Shown here in pieces: positions 9,087 through 18,314 of a DNA stretch of 64,000 nucleotides; the first letter of the stretch is position 1, and every line of letters begins with the position of its first letter. The DNA comes from Halomonas sp. S3-1-1. GTDB taxonomy: Bacteria; Pseudomonadota; Gammaproteobacteria; Pseudomonadales; Halomonadaceae. The notes under the pieces are model-generated. The model saw only the letters and a list, made by a program, of their open reading frames with translations. It did not search any database and was not told the origin of the DNA. Made by a program: the position numbers and the translations under genes. The stretch is from NCBI RefSeq assembly GCF_023757625.1, contig NZ_JALGBZ010000006.1, positions 124,001-188,000 on the forward strand, in the 5' to 3' direction.

Positions 9087-10073
9087 TTATCTCACAACGA
9101 AAACCTGAGAGAAGCCCGCCTGCCCCAGCGCCGCCCGGGCCTGCTGCTCCTGATTCGGCGACATGGGGCCGACCTGTACGCGATGCACGTTGGCATCGCT
9201 TTGCACTCGCACCGAGTGCAAAAGCTCGCCGCCCAAGCGCTGCTGGAGCTCGTGGGCGCTCTCTTCGTTACCCAGCGCGGCGATTTGCAGGTAGATTTCA
9301 TCACCGCCGGCCGCAGGTTCAGCGCGAGCCGGCGCGGCGGCCGGTGCCGGTACAGACGCTACGGCGGGCGCCCGCGACGGCGCGGGGGCAGGTGCCCGCG
9401 AAGACGTGGCGGCGGGCGCAGGCTTATCCCCGCCGCCGCGATTGGCCAGCCACTGCTGCGGGTCGATCGCCTCAACGCGTACCCGTCCGGTTCCGTTGTC
9501 CAGAATACCCAAGCGCGCCGCCGCGGCGTAGGAAAGATCGATTTCTCGGTCGCTGTGGAACGGGCCGCGGTCGTTGACCCGCACAATGACCGAATTGCCG
9601 CTATCGAGGCTGGTGATTCGGGCAAAGGTCGGCAGCGGCAAAGAGCGATGCGCCGCCGACATCTTGTACATGTCGTAGATTTCACCGTTGGAGGTGGCGT
9701 AGCCGTGGAATTTCTCGCCGTACCAGGACGCGGTGCCCTGATTGGTATAGCCCGAAGCGCTCGGCAGCACGTGGTAGGTTTCGCCCCACACCTGGTAGGT
9801 CGAGCGGTTGCCCGCCCGGGAGGGCTCCTCGATGCGAGGCTGAGCATCCGGCACCTGGCTGACATCCGGCGGCTCGATCGGGTAGGCATCACCGCTCATG
9901 GCGTAGCGCTCGCCGCTACCACTTGGGGCACTCGCCGCGGCCGGCGCCGCCTCACGAGGCGGGTGGTTGGCGTTGACCGTGGTTGGCGCGTTTTGGCTCG
10001 CGCACCCGGTCACGAGCGTCAAAAGCGCCGCACCCGCGCCGAGCACGCGCGCCTGTTTGAACAGTTGTATCAT
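9087..10073 (-). CDS. rlpA: Septal ring lytic transglycosylase RlpA family lipoprotein
   Basis: Outer-membrane lipoprotein that in Pseudomonas cleaves naked glycan strands at the septum. Seen: lipobox LVTGC with the acylated Cys24, double-psi beta barrel with GTASWYGEKFHG and RVNDRGPF, a Pro/Ala-rich linker (residues about 215-255), and a C-terminal SPOR domain that binds denuded peptidoglycan (IYLQIAALGNEESA...). 328 residues. It overlaps the mltB stop by 4 bases, so the two glycan-cleaving enzymes are translationally coupled. Confidence 0.94.
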   Translation of the reverse strand: MIQLFKQARVLGAGAALLTLVTGCASQNAPTTVNANHPPREAAPAAASAPSGSGERYAMSGDAYPIEPPDVSQVPDAQPRIEEPSRAGNRSTYQVWGETYHVLPSASGYTNQGTASWYGEKFHGYATSNGEIYDMYKMSAAHRSLPLPTFARITSLDSGNSVIVRVNDRGPFHSDREIDLSYAAAARLGILDNGTGRVRVEAIDPQQWLANRGGGDKPAPAATSSRAPAPAPSRAPAVASVPAPAAAPARAEPAAGGDEIYLQIAALGNEESAHELQQRLGGELLHSVRVQSDANVHRVQVGPMSPNQEQQARAALGQAGFSQVFVVR

Positions 10074-11089
10074 TGCTGGCCCTCAAGCGTGTCGGCAATG
10101 GCCCCGGCGAGCTCGACCACCGCCATCGCGTAAAGGTGGCTGTGGTTGTAGCGGGTGATCACGTAAAAGTTGTATTCGCCGATGCCGTAACGGGTCTCAC
10201 CATCGGCGAGCTTCAGCGCCAGCGGCACGATCTCGAGTGACGGATCAAGCTCGTCGTCGCTTACAAGACCTGCCTCGGCGGCTTCGCGAACCGTTACGCT
10301 CGGCGTACTGGTTTGATTGAACGAAAGCGCTTGCTCGGCGGCCTCGCTGCCCGTTGCCTCGTGGTAGATCGGCGCATTTGGCTGCCAGCGGTGCTCGGCA
10401 AAATAGTTGGCGACACTGCCAATCGCATCGACCGGATTTTCCCACAAATCGCGGCGCCCATCACCATCGAAGTCGACCGCGTAGGCCTGGTAGCTGGTGG
10501 GAATGAACTGCGGGTAGCCCATCGCCCCGGCGTAAGAGCCCAGCACGCTTTCCGGCGCGACCTCCTGCTCGTGGGTGATGGCCAAAAAAGCCGCCAGTTC
10601 GCCACGGAAAAAGCGCCCGCGCGACGGGTGGTAGAAGGCGAGCGTGGCGAGCGAGTCGAGCACGCGGTGATCGCCTTTGTAGCGCCCGTAATAGGTTTCC
10701 ACCCCGATGATCGCAGCGATCACCTCGGCCGGCACCCCATAAAGCTCCTCGGCGCGATCGAAAGCGTCCTGATGGGTGCTGATGAACTCAGCGCCCTGCT
10801 CGACCCGCTCGTCACTCATGAAGATATCGCGGTACTCGTGCCACTCGAGCCGGCGCTCGGCAGCGCCCTCCATGGCGTCGAGCACCTCCTGGCTGAAGGT
10901 GGCCTCATCAAGTGCCTGGTCGAGCCATGCCCGAGGGATGCCTTGGCCTGAAAGCTCGTCGATCAGCTCCGCAGTCGCTTGATGCTGATCGGGGTCGAAA
11001 GCGTTCTCCGGCTCGCCCCACGCCGGTAAGGCGCCAGACATCGCCACCGCCAATACAATGCCGCCAACGCTTTTTCGGGTCCTGCCCAT
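10070..11089 (-). CDS. mltB: Membrane-bound lytic murein transglycosylase B
   Basis: 339 residues. Signal peptide (VGGIVLAVAMSGALPAWG); no lipobox cysteine is visible at the cleavage region, unlike E. coli MltB. Catalytic glutamate Glu131 in IIGVETYYGRYKG, followed by GAMGYPQFIPTSY and a calcium-type DFDGDGRRDLW loop, both typical. The start was placed at MGRTRKSV because AAGGAG lies 9 bases upstream; an upstream ATG has none. Sits between rodA and rlpA in the elongasome cluster. Confidence 0.93.
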   Translation of the reverse strand: MGRTRKSVGGIVLAVAMSGALPAWGEPENAFDPDQHQATAELIDELSGQGIPRAWLDQALDEATFSQEVLDAMEGAAERRLEWHEYRDIFMSDERVEQGAEFISTHQDAFDRAEELYGVPAEVIAAIIGVETYYGRYKGDHRVLDSLATLAFYHPSRGRFFRGELAAFLAITHEQEVAPESVLGSYAGAMGYPQFIPTSYQAYAVDFDGDGRRDLWENPVDAIGSVANYFAEHRWQPNAPIYHEATGSEAAEQALSFNQTSTPSVTVREAAEAGLVSDDELDPSLEIVPLALKLADGETRYGIGEYNFYVITRYNHSHLYAMAVVELAGAIADTLEGQQ

Positions 11090-11135
11090 TCCCCACACTC
11101 CTTTGTCAAAAAACCGCGCCACCGCCGGTCAAGCA

Positions 11136-12296
11136 CTAACGCGACAGCAGCCGCCGATGGGCGTGAATCGACATGAGAATACCGAAGCCAGCCAGCAAGG
11201 TCACGCTCGATGTACCGCCGTAGCTCACCAGCGGCAGCGGCACGCCCACCACGGGCAGAATACCGCTAACCATGCCGACATTGACGAAGACATAGATGAA
11301 AAACGTCAAAATGATGCTGCCGGCAAACAGTCGCCCGAAGGTCGCCTGGGAGCCGGCGGCGAGCCACAGTCCGCGGCTAATGATCAGCGTATAGAGCACG
11401 AGCAGCACCGTCATGCCGACCAGACCGAACTCCTCGCCCAGCACTGCGATAATGAAATCGGTGTGACGCTCGGGTAGAAACTCGAGCTGCGACTGGGTGC
11501 CTTCGAGCCAGCCCTTGCCCCAGATGCCGCCGCTACCGATCGCCGTGGTGGACTGAATGATGTTCCAGCCCGACCCAAGCGGGTCACTGTCCGGGTCGAG
11601 GAACGTCAGCACGCGCTGACGCTGATAGTTGTGCATGTTCATCCACAAAAGGGGCAGCGCCGCACCCGCCAGCGCCGCGAAAAACGCGATCAGCCGCCAG
11701 GAAAGCCCTGCCAGCAGCACGACCAGCACCGCAGCGCTTGCGATCAAAAGCGACGTGCCCAAATCCGGCTGAATCGCGGTCAGCACCACCGGCACACCGA
11801 TGATGATGGCGCACACCACCAGATCGCGAAGCCTGGGCGGCAGCTGACAGCGGTTCAAATAGGCAGACACCATCAGGGGCACCGCCAGCTTCATCATTTC
11901 AGAGGGTTGAAAGCGGATCACGCCGGGAATCTCGAGCCAGCGCTTGGCACCCATGCCGATATCGCCAACGATTTCGACCGCCACCAGCATGGCAAGCCCT
12001 ACGCCATAGGCCAGCGGCGCCCAGCGTAGAAAGGTGGTCGGGCTGAGCTGGGCCAGCGTGAACATCACCACCAGCGCCAGCCCAAAACGCGTCGCCTGGG
12101 CGATAACGACCTCGATACGCTGACCCGAGGCGCTGTAGAGCACTATCAGCCCGCTGGCCATCAGCACCAGCAGCATGGCCAGAAGCCAAGGGTCCAGGTG
12201 CAGTCGCTCCCAGATACTCTTGCGCCGGGCGATGCCGCTGTCCGGTGGACGAACCGGGTGGCGGCGAAAGCTTCGCGGTAGCGGCCAGGTGATCAT
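11136..12296 (-). CDS. rodA: Rod-shape peptidoglycan polymerase RodA
   Basis: SEDS glycosyltransferase that polymerises lipid II with PBP2 during side-wall growth. 386 residues, about ten membrane segments. Seen: FQPSEMMKLAVPL, the conserved acidic site region AIQPDLGTSLL, the large periplasmic loop with ERHTDFIIAVLGEEFG, and the closing VPLPLVSYGGTSS. The start overlaps the mrdA stop by one base (TGATG). Confidence 0.97.
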   Translation of the reverse strand: MITWPLPRSFRRHPVRPPDSGIARRKSIWERLHLDPWLLAMLLVLMASGLIVLYSASGQRIEVVIAQATRFGLALVVMFTLAQLSPTTFLRWAPLAYGVGLAMLVAVEIVGDIGMGAKRWLEIPGVIRFQPSEMMKLAVPLMVSAYLNRCQLPPRLRDLVVCAIIIGVPVVLTAIQPDLGTSLLIASAAVLVVLLAGLSWRLIAFFAALAGAALPLLWMNMHNYQRQRVLTFLDPDSDPLGSGWNIIQSTTAIGSGGIWGKGWLEGTQSQLEFLPERHTDFIIAVLGEEFGLVGMTVLLVLYTLIISRGLWLAAGSQATFGRLFAGSIILTFFIYVFVNVGMVSGILPVVGVPLPLVSYGGTSSVTLLAGFGILMSIHAHRRLLSR

Positions 12297-14215
12297 CAGT
12301 TACCCTCCACGCCGGTGCTTTCGTCGTTCATTTCATCGAGTATTTCCTCGGCCTCCGGGGCCTGGTCGCGTAAAAGCCAGGCATCGGTCATGGCCCGAGC
12401 CAGGTGCGCGGCATGAGTACTGCCGCCACCGGCGTTCTCGACGATCACCGATACCGCAATCTGGGGGTCCTCGATCGGTGCGAAGGCCATGAACAGGGCG
12501 TGATCGCGCAGACGCTCTTCGAGCTGGTCGGCGTTATAGCGTTGATCCTGCCCCAGAGAAAAGACCTGAGCGGTGCCGGACTTGCCCCCCATGCGATACT
12601 CGAGTCCCGCCCCGGTGCGCCGCGCGGTCCCTTCGCTACCGGAAAGCACTTTCTCCATGCCGCTGAAGACCCGATCCCACCAGCCGTCGTTGCTCAGCTG
12701 AATGTCGTCCAGCGTATCCGGCAAGACCTCGGGCAAGGGTTCACCGCCAATGCGCCGCGCCAGATGAGGTTTGACCCAATGGCCGCGGTTGGCAAGCGTG
12801 GCGGTGGCGCTGGCAAGCTGCAGCGGCGTGATCTGTAGATACCCCTGCCCAATGCCCACCGACAGCGTCTCACCGGGGTACCAGGCCTGATTGAAGCGCT
12901 CCCGTTTCCACTCCCGCGACGGTAAAAGCCCGGTGCTTTCGCCCTGAACATCAAAGGCCACGCGCTGGCCAAAGCCAAAATTACTGAGCTGTTCGTGGAT
13001 GTTATCGATGCCCAAATCGTGGGCCAGGGAGTAGAAGTAGGTATTGTTGGAGACCGCCAGCGCGCGCTCGAGATTGACCCGGCCGTGCCCCCAACGCAAC
13101 CAGTTGCGGTAGCGGCGCGAGTCGTTAGGCAGTTGGTAGTAGCCCGGATCGTTGATCGTAGTGTCTGGCGTGATCGCGCCCTCGATCAGCCCTGCCAGCG
13201 CCATGAACGGCTTGATCGTTGAGCCCGCCGGATAGTGACCGCGAATGGCGCGATTGAAAAGCGGAAGGTCGATGTCCTCCTGTAGCCCCCGATAAGAGGC
13301 CACGTCGATGCCGGTGACGAACTGATTGGTATCGAAGCCCGGCGTCGAGACCATGGCGAGAATTTCGCCAGTGGCGGGCATGATTGCAACGATCGAGCCG
13401 CGGCGGCCATCCATGAGCTCGTAGGCGAGCGCCTGCATCGACTTGTCGAGAGTGAGCGTTAGGTTCTGCCCCGGCACCGGGTCGGTGCGCCCCAGCTCTC
13501 GAAGCACCCGCCCTCGGGCGTTGGTCTCCACCTTGCGAAAGCCGGCCTCGCCGTGCAGCTCTTCTTCGTAGAAACGCTCGACCCCAGTTTTGCCGATAAA
13601 GTGCGTGCCGGCGTAGCGACCGGTGTCCAGCTCCTTGAGCTCGTCGGCGTTAATGCGCCCAACATACCCCAGCGCGTGGGACATGATCTCGGAATCCGGG
13701 TAGTAGCGCAAAAGCTGAGCCTCGACCTCGACACCGGGCAGGCGGTGGCGGTTGACCGCGAGCCGGGCGATCTGATCCTCGCTCAAATCAGACATCAACA
13801 GCGCCGGCTGGAAGGGGCGCTGGCGCTGGCGCGAGCGCACGTTAAAGGCCTCTATTTCTTCCTCGGGTAGCTCGAGAAGCTCGACTAAAAGCGCCAGCGT
13901 CTCGTCGAGATCATCGACGCGCTCGCGCACTAACGTCAGGTTGTAGGTCGGGCGGTTTTCCGCCAGCAGAACGCCGTTGCGGTCGAAAATCAGCCCTCGC
14001 GTGGGCGGCAAAGGCTCGACGCGCACGCGGTTTTTTTCCGAGCGGGTGGTGTAAAGGTCGTGCTGCACGATTTGCAGATAGGCGAGACGGCCGGTCAACA
14101 CCCCGGTCAGTATCAGCACGAATACGATCGCCAAAAGCGACCTGACCCGGAAAATGCGAAGTTCCTGTTCGGCGTTTTTTAGCGTGTCTCGGCGCTTGCG
14201 CATAGCAGCAGGCAA
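12296..14215 (-). CDS. mrdA: Penicillin-binding protein 2 (elongation transpeptidase)
   Basis: Class B PBP that crosslinks side-wall peptidoglycan as RodA's partner. 639 residues: short cytoplasmic start, one membrane anchor (about 24-48), dimerisation/pedestal domain, then transpeptidase with active-site Ser332 in PAGSTIKPF, SNN in ALAVSNNTYF and KSGTAQ. A start four codons later (MRKRRDT) is also possible. Lies directly after rlmH and ahead of rodA on the same strand. Confidence 0.97.
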   Translation of the reverse strand: MPAAMRKRRDTLKNAEQELRIFRVRSLLAIVFVLILTGVLTGRLAYLQIVQHDLYTTRSEKNRVRVEPLPPTRGLIFDRNGVLLAENRPTYNLTLVRERVDDLDETLALLVELLELPEEEIEAFNVRSRQRQRPFQPALLMSDLSEDQIARLAVNRHRLPGVEVEAQLLRYYPDSEIMSHALGYVGRINADELKELDTGRYAGTHFIGKTGVERFYEEELHGEAGFRKVETNARGRVLRELGRTDPVPGQNLTLTLDKSMQALAYELMDGRRGSIVAIMPATGEILAMVSTPGFDTNQFVTGIDVASYRGLQEDIDLPLFNRAIRGHYPAGSTIKPFMALAGLIEGAITPDTTINDPGYYQLPNDSRRYRNWLRWGHGRVNLERALAVSNNTYFYSLAHDLGIDNIHEQLSNFGFGQRVAFDVQGESTGLLPSREWKRERFNQAWYPGETLSVGIGQGYLQITPLQLASATATLANRGHWVKPHLARRIGGEPLPEVLPDTLDDIQLSNDGWWDRVFSGMEKVLSGSEGTARRTGAGLEYRMGGKSGTAQVFSLGQDQRYNADQLEERLRDHALFMAFAPIEDPQIAVSVIVENAGGGSTHAAHLARAMTDAWLLRDQAPEAEEILDEMNDESTGVEGN

Positions 14216-14266
14216 CTCTTGAAACTGGCACGAGCCGACGCGGGCGTGGGATGCCCGGCCGTGCGC

Positions 14267-14734
14267 CTAGCGGTGGTAAGGATGACCGATGAGCAGCGTC
14301 CACGCGCGGTAGAGCTGCTCGGCAAGCATGACCCGCACCAGCGGATGTGGAAGCGTCAGCCCCGAAAGCGACCAGCGCTGATGAGCAAGCGCAGACACCG
14401 AGGGCTCCAGGCCATCCGGCCCGCCGACCAGCAGCGCAATGTCACGCCCTTCCATGCGCCACTGCCCCACTTCCTTCGCAAGCTGCTCGGTGCTGATACG
14501 CTTGCCGTCGACTTCGAGCGCCACGACCAGCTCATCCCCGCGAAGTTTTTCGCGGATGCGCTGACCTTCTTGCGCCCGGGCGCGAGCGACGTCGGCGTTC
14601 TTACCCCTGGGGCCCAGCGCGATCTCCTCGATTTCGAGACTAAACTCCCGCGGCAGGCGCTTACGGTAGGTGTCGACACCCTCTTCGACCCAGCCGGGCA
14701 TCTTGGTGCCCACGGCGAGAAGACGCACTTTCAT
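14267..14734 (-). CDS. rlmH: 23S rRNA (pseudouridine-1915-N3)-methyltransferase RlmH
   Basis: 155-residue SPOUT methyltransferase acting on the assembled 70S ribosome. Seen: [16 protein letters not shown] start, the SAM-binding knot motifs [11 protein letters not shown] and [23 protein letters not shown], and the closing GHPYHR. Usual partner of rsfS just upstream. Confidence 0.98.
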   Translation of the reverse strand: MKVRLLAVGTKMPGWVEEGVDTYRKRLPREFSLEIEEIALGPRGKNADVARARAQEGQRIREKLRGDELVVALEVDGKRISTEQLAKEVGQWRMEGRDIALLVGGPDGLEPSVSALAHQRWSLSGLTLPHPLVRVMLAEQLYRAWTLLIGHPYHR

Positions 14735-14761
14735 GAATCGATGCTCACTTCAATTAGCCAC

Positions 14762-15157
14762 TTACGACATCGTGATGCGCTGGTCCGGCTTTTGCAGCGT
14801 TTCGTTAATCATCTCGTCACCGCCGCCGTCGCTCGGCAGATCCGCCCAGAGGCGCTCGAGATCGTAAAGCGCGCGAGCTTCGGGCAGCATGACGTGAACC
14901 AACACGTCGCCTAGATCGACCAGTACCCAGTCGGCGTTATCGCCGCCTTCAACGCCCTGAGGCTTGAGCCCAGCGGCTTTAGCCTTTTCGACTACGTTTT
15001 GCGCCAGTGCGGAAACGTGGCGGGTCGATGTGCCGCTGGCGATCAACATCAGGTCGGTAACCTGAGTCAACTGCGACACGTCGAGCTGGGTGATATCGCG
15101 CGCCTTAAGCTCTTCCAACGCGTCGATCGCCAGGGTTTTCAGTGTATCGATTTGCAT
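14762..15157 (-). CDS. rsfS: Ribosomal silencing factor RsfS
   Basis: 131 residues. Binds ribosomal protein uL14 and blocks subunit joining in stationary phase. Seen: VSQLTQVTDLMLIASGTSTRHV, and GVEGGDNADWVLVDLGDVLVHV followed by YDLERLW, all family hallmarks. Lies between nadD and rlmH. Confidence 0.97.
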   Translation of the reverse strand: MQIDTLKTLAIDALEELKARDITQLDVSQLTQVTDLMLIASGTSTRHVSALAQNVVEKAKAAGLKPQGVEGGDNADWVLVDLGDVLVHVMLPEARALYDLERLWADLPSDGGGDEMINETLQKPDQRITMS

Positions 15158-15235
15158 GACTCCTCGAATGTCCTCGTGTGGTGGTCAACAAATAGCGGGC
15201 CATTGTAACGGCTTCTATACCGACTACCAGCGCTA

Positions 15236-15892
15236 TTAGCGACTTTGATAGAGCCCGCGGGCAAAAATCTGCGTCTCGACGGCCTCGGGCAGCAGATAAC
15301 GCACGCTTTTGCCTTTTGCCAAACGCGCACGAACCTCGGTGGCGGAAATCGCCATACGCGAGGCAAGCTCGAGAAACAAAAAGCGCCCAAACGGGCGCTC
15401 CATCAGATCAGCCACCGTATCGACTGCGCGATGGCCCACCAGTTCCGCAAGCGCCGGCGGCAACGCGTCGCTATAGCCTGGCCGCGCGATCACCACCAAG
15501 TGGGCCAGCTCGAAAATCGCCTCGGGCTGGTGCCACTGGGTCAGGCGTAAGAAGGTGTCGAAGCCAATCACCATACTAAGCCGCGCCTGGTCGCCATACT
15601 CGAGTCGAAGCTCTTTGAGCGTTTCGACGCTGTAGGACGGGCCGTCGCGCTTGAGTTCGCGATCATCGGCGATCAGCCCCGGGGTGTCACCGATACCGGC
15701 GCGCAGCAGCTCGAAGCGCTCATTAGGTGCGACCTGAGGCGTATCGCGAAGCGGTGGCCGAGGAGCCGCCACCATGTGAAGACGCTCGACACCGAGCGCC
15801 TCGCGCACCTCGACCGCGCTCCTTAGATGGCCCAAATGAACCGGGTCGAAGGTGCCGCCGAGCATGGCGACGTTGGCAGGCGCCTGGCTCAT
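15236..15892 (-). CDS. nadD: Nicotinate-nucleotide adenylyltransferase
   Basis: Adenylates nicotinate mononucleotide in NAD synthesis. 218 residues. Seen: nucleotidyltransferase motif [11 protein letters not shown] (HxGH) and the C-terminal [13 protein letters not shown]. The start overlaps the proA stop by 4 bases. A start at the ninth residue (MLGGTF) is also compatible with the family. Confidence 0.97.
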   Translation of the reverse strand: MSQAPANVAMLGGTFDPVHLGHLRSAVEVREALGVERLHMVAAPRPPLRDTPQVAPNERFELLRAGIGDTPGLIADDRELKRDGPSYSVETLKELRLEYGDQARLSMVIGFDTFLRLTQWHQPEAIFELAHLVVIARPGYSDALPPALAELVGHRAVDTVADLMERPFGRFLFLELASRMAISATEVRARLAKGKSVRYLLPEAVETQIFARGLYQSR

Positions 15893-17217
15893 TGACGCAC
15901 CTGGCCCTCGCCCAGCACGACGTATTTTTGCGTGGTCAGGCCTTCGAGGCCGACCGGGCCGCGGGCGTGGAGCTTATCGGTGGAGATACCGATCTCCGCG
16001 CCCAACCCGTACTCGAAGCCGTCGGCAAAGCGGGTCGAGGCGTTGACCACCACCGAGCTCGAATCAACCTCGGCCATGAAACGCCGGGCAAGCGAATAGT
16101 CTTCGGTGACGATCGCATCGGTGTGCTGCGAGCTGTAGCGTTCGATATGCGCCATGGCCTCGTCGATGCCGTCCACTACGCGCACGGCGAGAATCGGCGC
16201 CAGATATTCGGCGGCCCAGTCCTCCTCGGTGGCCTCGAGCGCTTGGGGCAGAAGCGCGCGGGTGCGCTCGCAGCCGCGAAGCTCCACTTCGAACTCAGCG
16301 AAGGCTCGGGCGAGCTCCGGCAGCACGATATCGGCGACGGCGGCGTCGACCAGCAGCGTCTCCATGGTGTTGCAGGTACCGTAGCGATGGGTCTTGGCGT
16401 TGATCGCGATGGCGAGCGCCTTGGCCGGGTCCGCGGTGGCATCGATATAAACGTGACAAACGCCGTCGAGATGCTTAATGACCGGCACCCGCGCCTCGGC
16501 GGAAATACGCGCGATCAGCGATTTGCCGCCGCGGGGGATGATCACATCGACGAACTCGGGCATGGTGATCAGCGCGCCCACCGCGGCTCGGTCGGTGGTG
16601 GCGACGATCTGCACGGCACTGGCGGGAAGCCCGGCGCTTGCAAGCCCTGCCTGGAGGCAGGCGTTGAGCGCGGCGTTGGAGGCTTGCGCTTCGGAACCGC
16701 CGCGCAGAATGCAGGCGTTGCCGGATTTAAGACACAGACTCGCCGCCTCGATGGTGACGTTGGGGCGCGACTCGAAGATGATGCCGATCACACCGAGCGG
16801 CACGCGCATCTTGCCGACCTGGATACCGCTTGGGCGGTAGTTCATCGCACTGATTTCACCCACCGGGTCCGGCAGCGCACAGACCTGCTCGAGGCCTGCG
16901 ATCATGGCATCGATGCGCGCCTCGGTCAGCGCCAGCCGATCCAAAAGCGCCGCATCCAGACCGTTTTGGCGGCCGCGTTCGAGATCCGCCTGGTTGGCCG
17001 CTAAAAGCGCCGGGCGGGCGGCGTCGAGCTCGAAAGCGATGGCGCCGAGCGCCCGGTTTTTGCTGCCGGTATCCGCAGCGCGCAGCGTTTTCGCCGCGGC
17101 CCGGGCGCGCAGGCCAAGCTCTTTCATGTAGGCCGGTACGTCACTTTCGGCCAGCGCGGTCAGGGCGTTATCGTGATCAGCGCTTGCAACGCTCATGCTC
17201 TCTCCCAGTGTGGTCAT
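15889..17217 (-). CDS. proA: Glutamate-5-semialdehyde dehydrogenase (gamma-glutamyl phosphate reductase)
   Basis: Second step of proline synthesis: reduces gamma-glutamyl phosphate with NADPH. Seen: [19 protein letters not shown], the catalytic cysteine in [13 protein letters not shown], and [20 protein letters not shown] near the C-terminus. 442 residues from the start chosen here (AGGA 7 bases upstream of MTTLGES); MSVASAD, 21 bases later with GGGAG upstream, is equally plausible. A longer frame from 17310 is unlikely because it would begin about 8 bases after a good -10 box. proA heads the run toward rodA, which would put proline, a compatible solute, upstream of wall genes. Confidence 0.95.
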   Translation of the reverse strand: MTTLGESMSVASADHDNALTALAESDVPAYMKELGLRARAAAKTLRAADTGSKNRALGAIAFELDAARPALLAANQADLERGRQNGLDAALLDRLALTEARIDAMIAGLEQVCALPDPVGEISAMNYRPSGIQVGKMRVPLGVIGIIFESRPNVTIEAASLCLKSGNACILRGGSEAQASNAALNACLQAGLASAGLPASAVQIVATTDRAAVGALITMPEFVDVIIPRGGKSLIARISAEARVPVIKHLDGVCHVYIDATADPAKALAIAINAKTHRYGTCNTMETLLVDAAVADIVLPELARAFAEFEVELRGCERTRALLPQALEATEEDWAAEYLAPILAVRVVDGIDEAMAHIERYSSQHTDAIVTEDYSLARRFMAEVDSSSVVVNASTRFADGFEYGLGAEIGISTDKLHARGPVGLEGLTTQKYVVLGEGQVRQ

Positions 17218-17318
17218 CGTGGTGTCCTGCGTAGACTCGCCCTGACGTTGGCAGGTGTTAGCGAGTCGTCCCGTACGCTCGGCCGCTGCCGGCAACGGCG
17301 GCGGAAACATCTAATAAC

Positions 17319-17347
17319 ATTATCACCCACAAAATAAATAGACTAAA
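17319..17347 (-). promoter_or_regulatory. Candidate promoter for proA and downstream genes
   Basis: On the minus strand TTTAGT, exactly 17 bases, GATAAT preceded by TG-like sequence. It lies about 100 bases before the chosen proA start. Confidence 0.4.
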
Positions 17348-17450
17348 CGTTATACTGAGTTTTCGGATTCGAACCACCCGTATGCCTTAGTCGCTGCGTC
17401 GTTTTTTCGCATCAGGTCCTCTTCTCAAACCGGATCAGTAGTCAGTTACC

Positions 17451-18314
17451 ATGCAAAACGAGTACAAAGTATGCTTTTTGAGAATCAACCTGCTGCTGGC
17501 CGCCGCCGCCCTCGCTTTCTGGTCCTACGGGGCCCCGGTTCCCGCCGCAGTTGCACTTTGGGTCGGCGCGTTCTGGCTTTTGCTCACGGCGACGCTTCTT
17601 GACTTCACCCTACGCCGCTCGCGGGATTTAAGCTGGCAGCTTTTAACCATACTCCTGCTGCTGTATCTGATCGTGGCCGACCCAGAGCGCCACGGCATTC
17701 TAGTCTGGGTCTGGGCCGCTTTTTTCATGCTCCCGCAAAGCCGCATGATGCTCACCTTCAACGTGTTGGGTACCGCCATTAGCTGGGTACTGGTGGCGCT
17801 TGTCACGCCCATGGATCAAGCGCTGCTGCTGCTACTGGCGCTGGGCATTTTATCGCTGTTGGCCTACGCCCAAAGCCGTAAGCTGGTCGACGTGCACGGC
17901 TCCAGCGTACGCCAGCGGCTGCGCTTGATACCGGGGCTCAATCTTTGGGCCGGCGAGCAGCTTTTGCGCGACTTGAACCGCGAGCAGATACGCGCCAAAC
18001 GCGAAAATATTCACGCCGAGGTAATGATCGTTCACGTCAAGCGCCACCAGCTTTGGTCCTGCGCCCAGCGCCTTTGCAATTTAACGTACGACTTTGAGAG
18101 CGTTTATCGCCTCGACGGCTCGACGCTTGCGGTACTGCTGCTTTGCGCCGACCGTCAGGACATGGCCGAGCGTCGTTCAAGGCTTTGCAGCGCGCTACCC
18201 GGCGACATTCGCTGCCAGTACGTTGTGCTTAGCGAGCTTTCAAGTGACATCACGCTCGAATCGCTCACCCGTCAATCCTTGGCGATTGAAGAGCCTACAG
18301 AGTGCTGTCCATGA
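17451..18314 (+). CDS. Membrane protein with degenerate GGDEF-like domain (first of a pair)
   Basis: 287 residues. Five or so hydrophobic segments fill residues 8-140. Residues about 163-275 read like a decayed diguanylate-cyclase domain: a region resembling LLRDLNREQIRAKRENIHAEVMIVHV, then VYRLDGSTLAVLLL where a normal cyclase has RLGGDEFAVLL; DGSTL (222-226) replaces GGDEF, so catalysis is not expected. No named family is recognised. Its last codons overlap the next gene by 4 bases (ATGA). A role as a c-di-GMP-unrelated scaffold or a partner of the second protein is only inference. Confidence 0.7.
   Translation: MQNEYKVCFLRINLLLAAAALAFWSYGAPVPAAVALWVGAFWLLLTATLLDFTLRRSRDLSWQLLTILLLLYLIVADPERHGILVWVWAAFFMLPQSRMMLTFNVLGTAISWVLVALVTPMDQALLLLLALGILSLLAYAQSRKLVDVHGSSVRQRLRLIPGLNLWAGEQLLRDLNREQIRAKRENIHAEVMIVHVKRHQLWSCAQRLCNLTYDFESVYRLDGSTLAVLLLCADRQDMAERRSRLCSALPGDIRCQYVVLSELSSDITLESLTRQSLAIEEPTECCP

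Noticed and set aside
15727-17004. 425-codon open frame opposite nadD and proA
   Set aside because: It is the antisense shadow of two well-supported genes in GC-rich sequence; its product has no recognisable motif.
17361-17380. GGATTCGAACC, the reverse complement of a tRNA T-loop consensus
   Set aside because: The flanking bases do not pair into a T-stem and no acceptor or anticodon arm follows.
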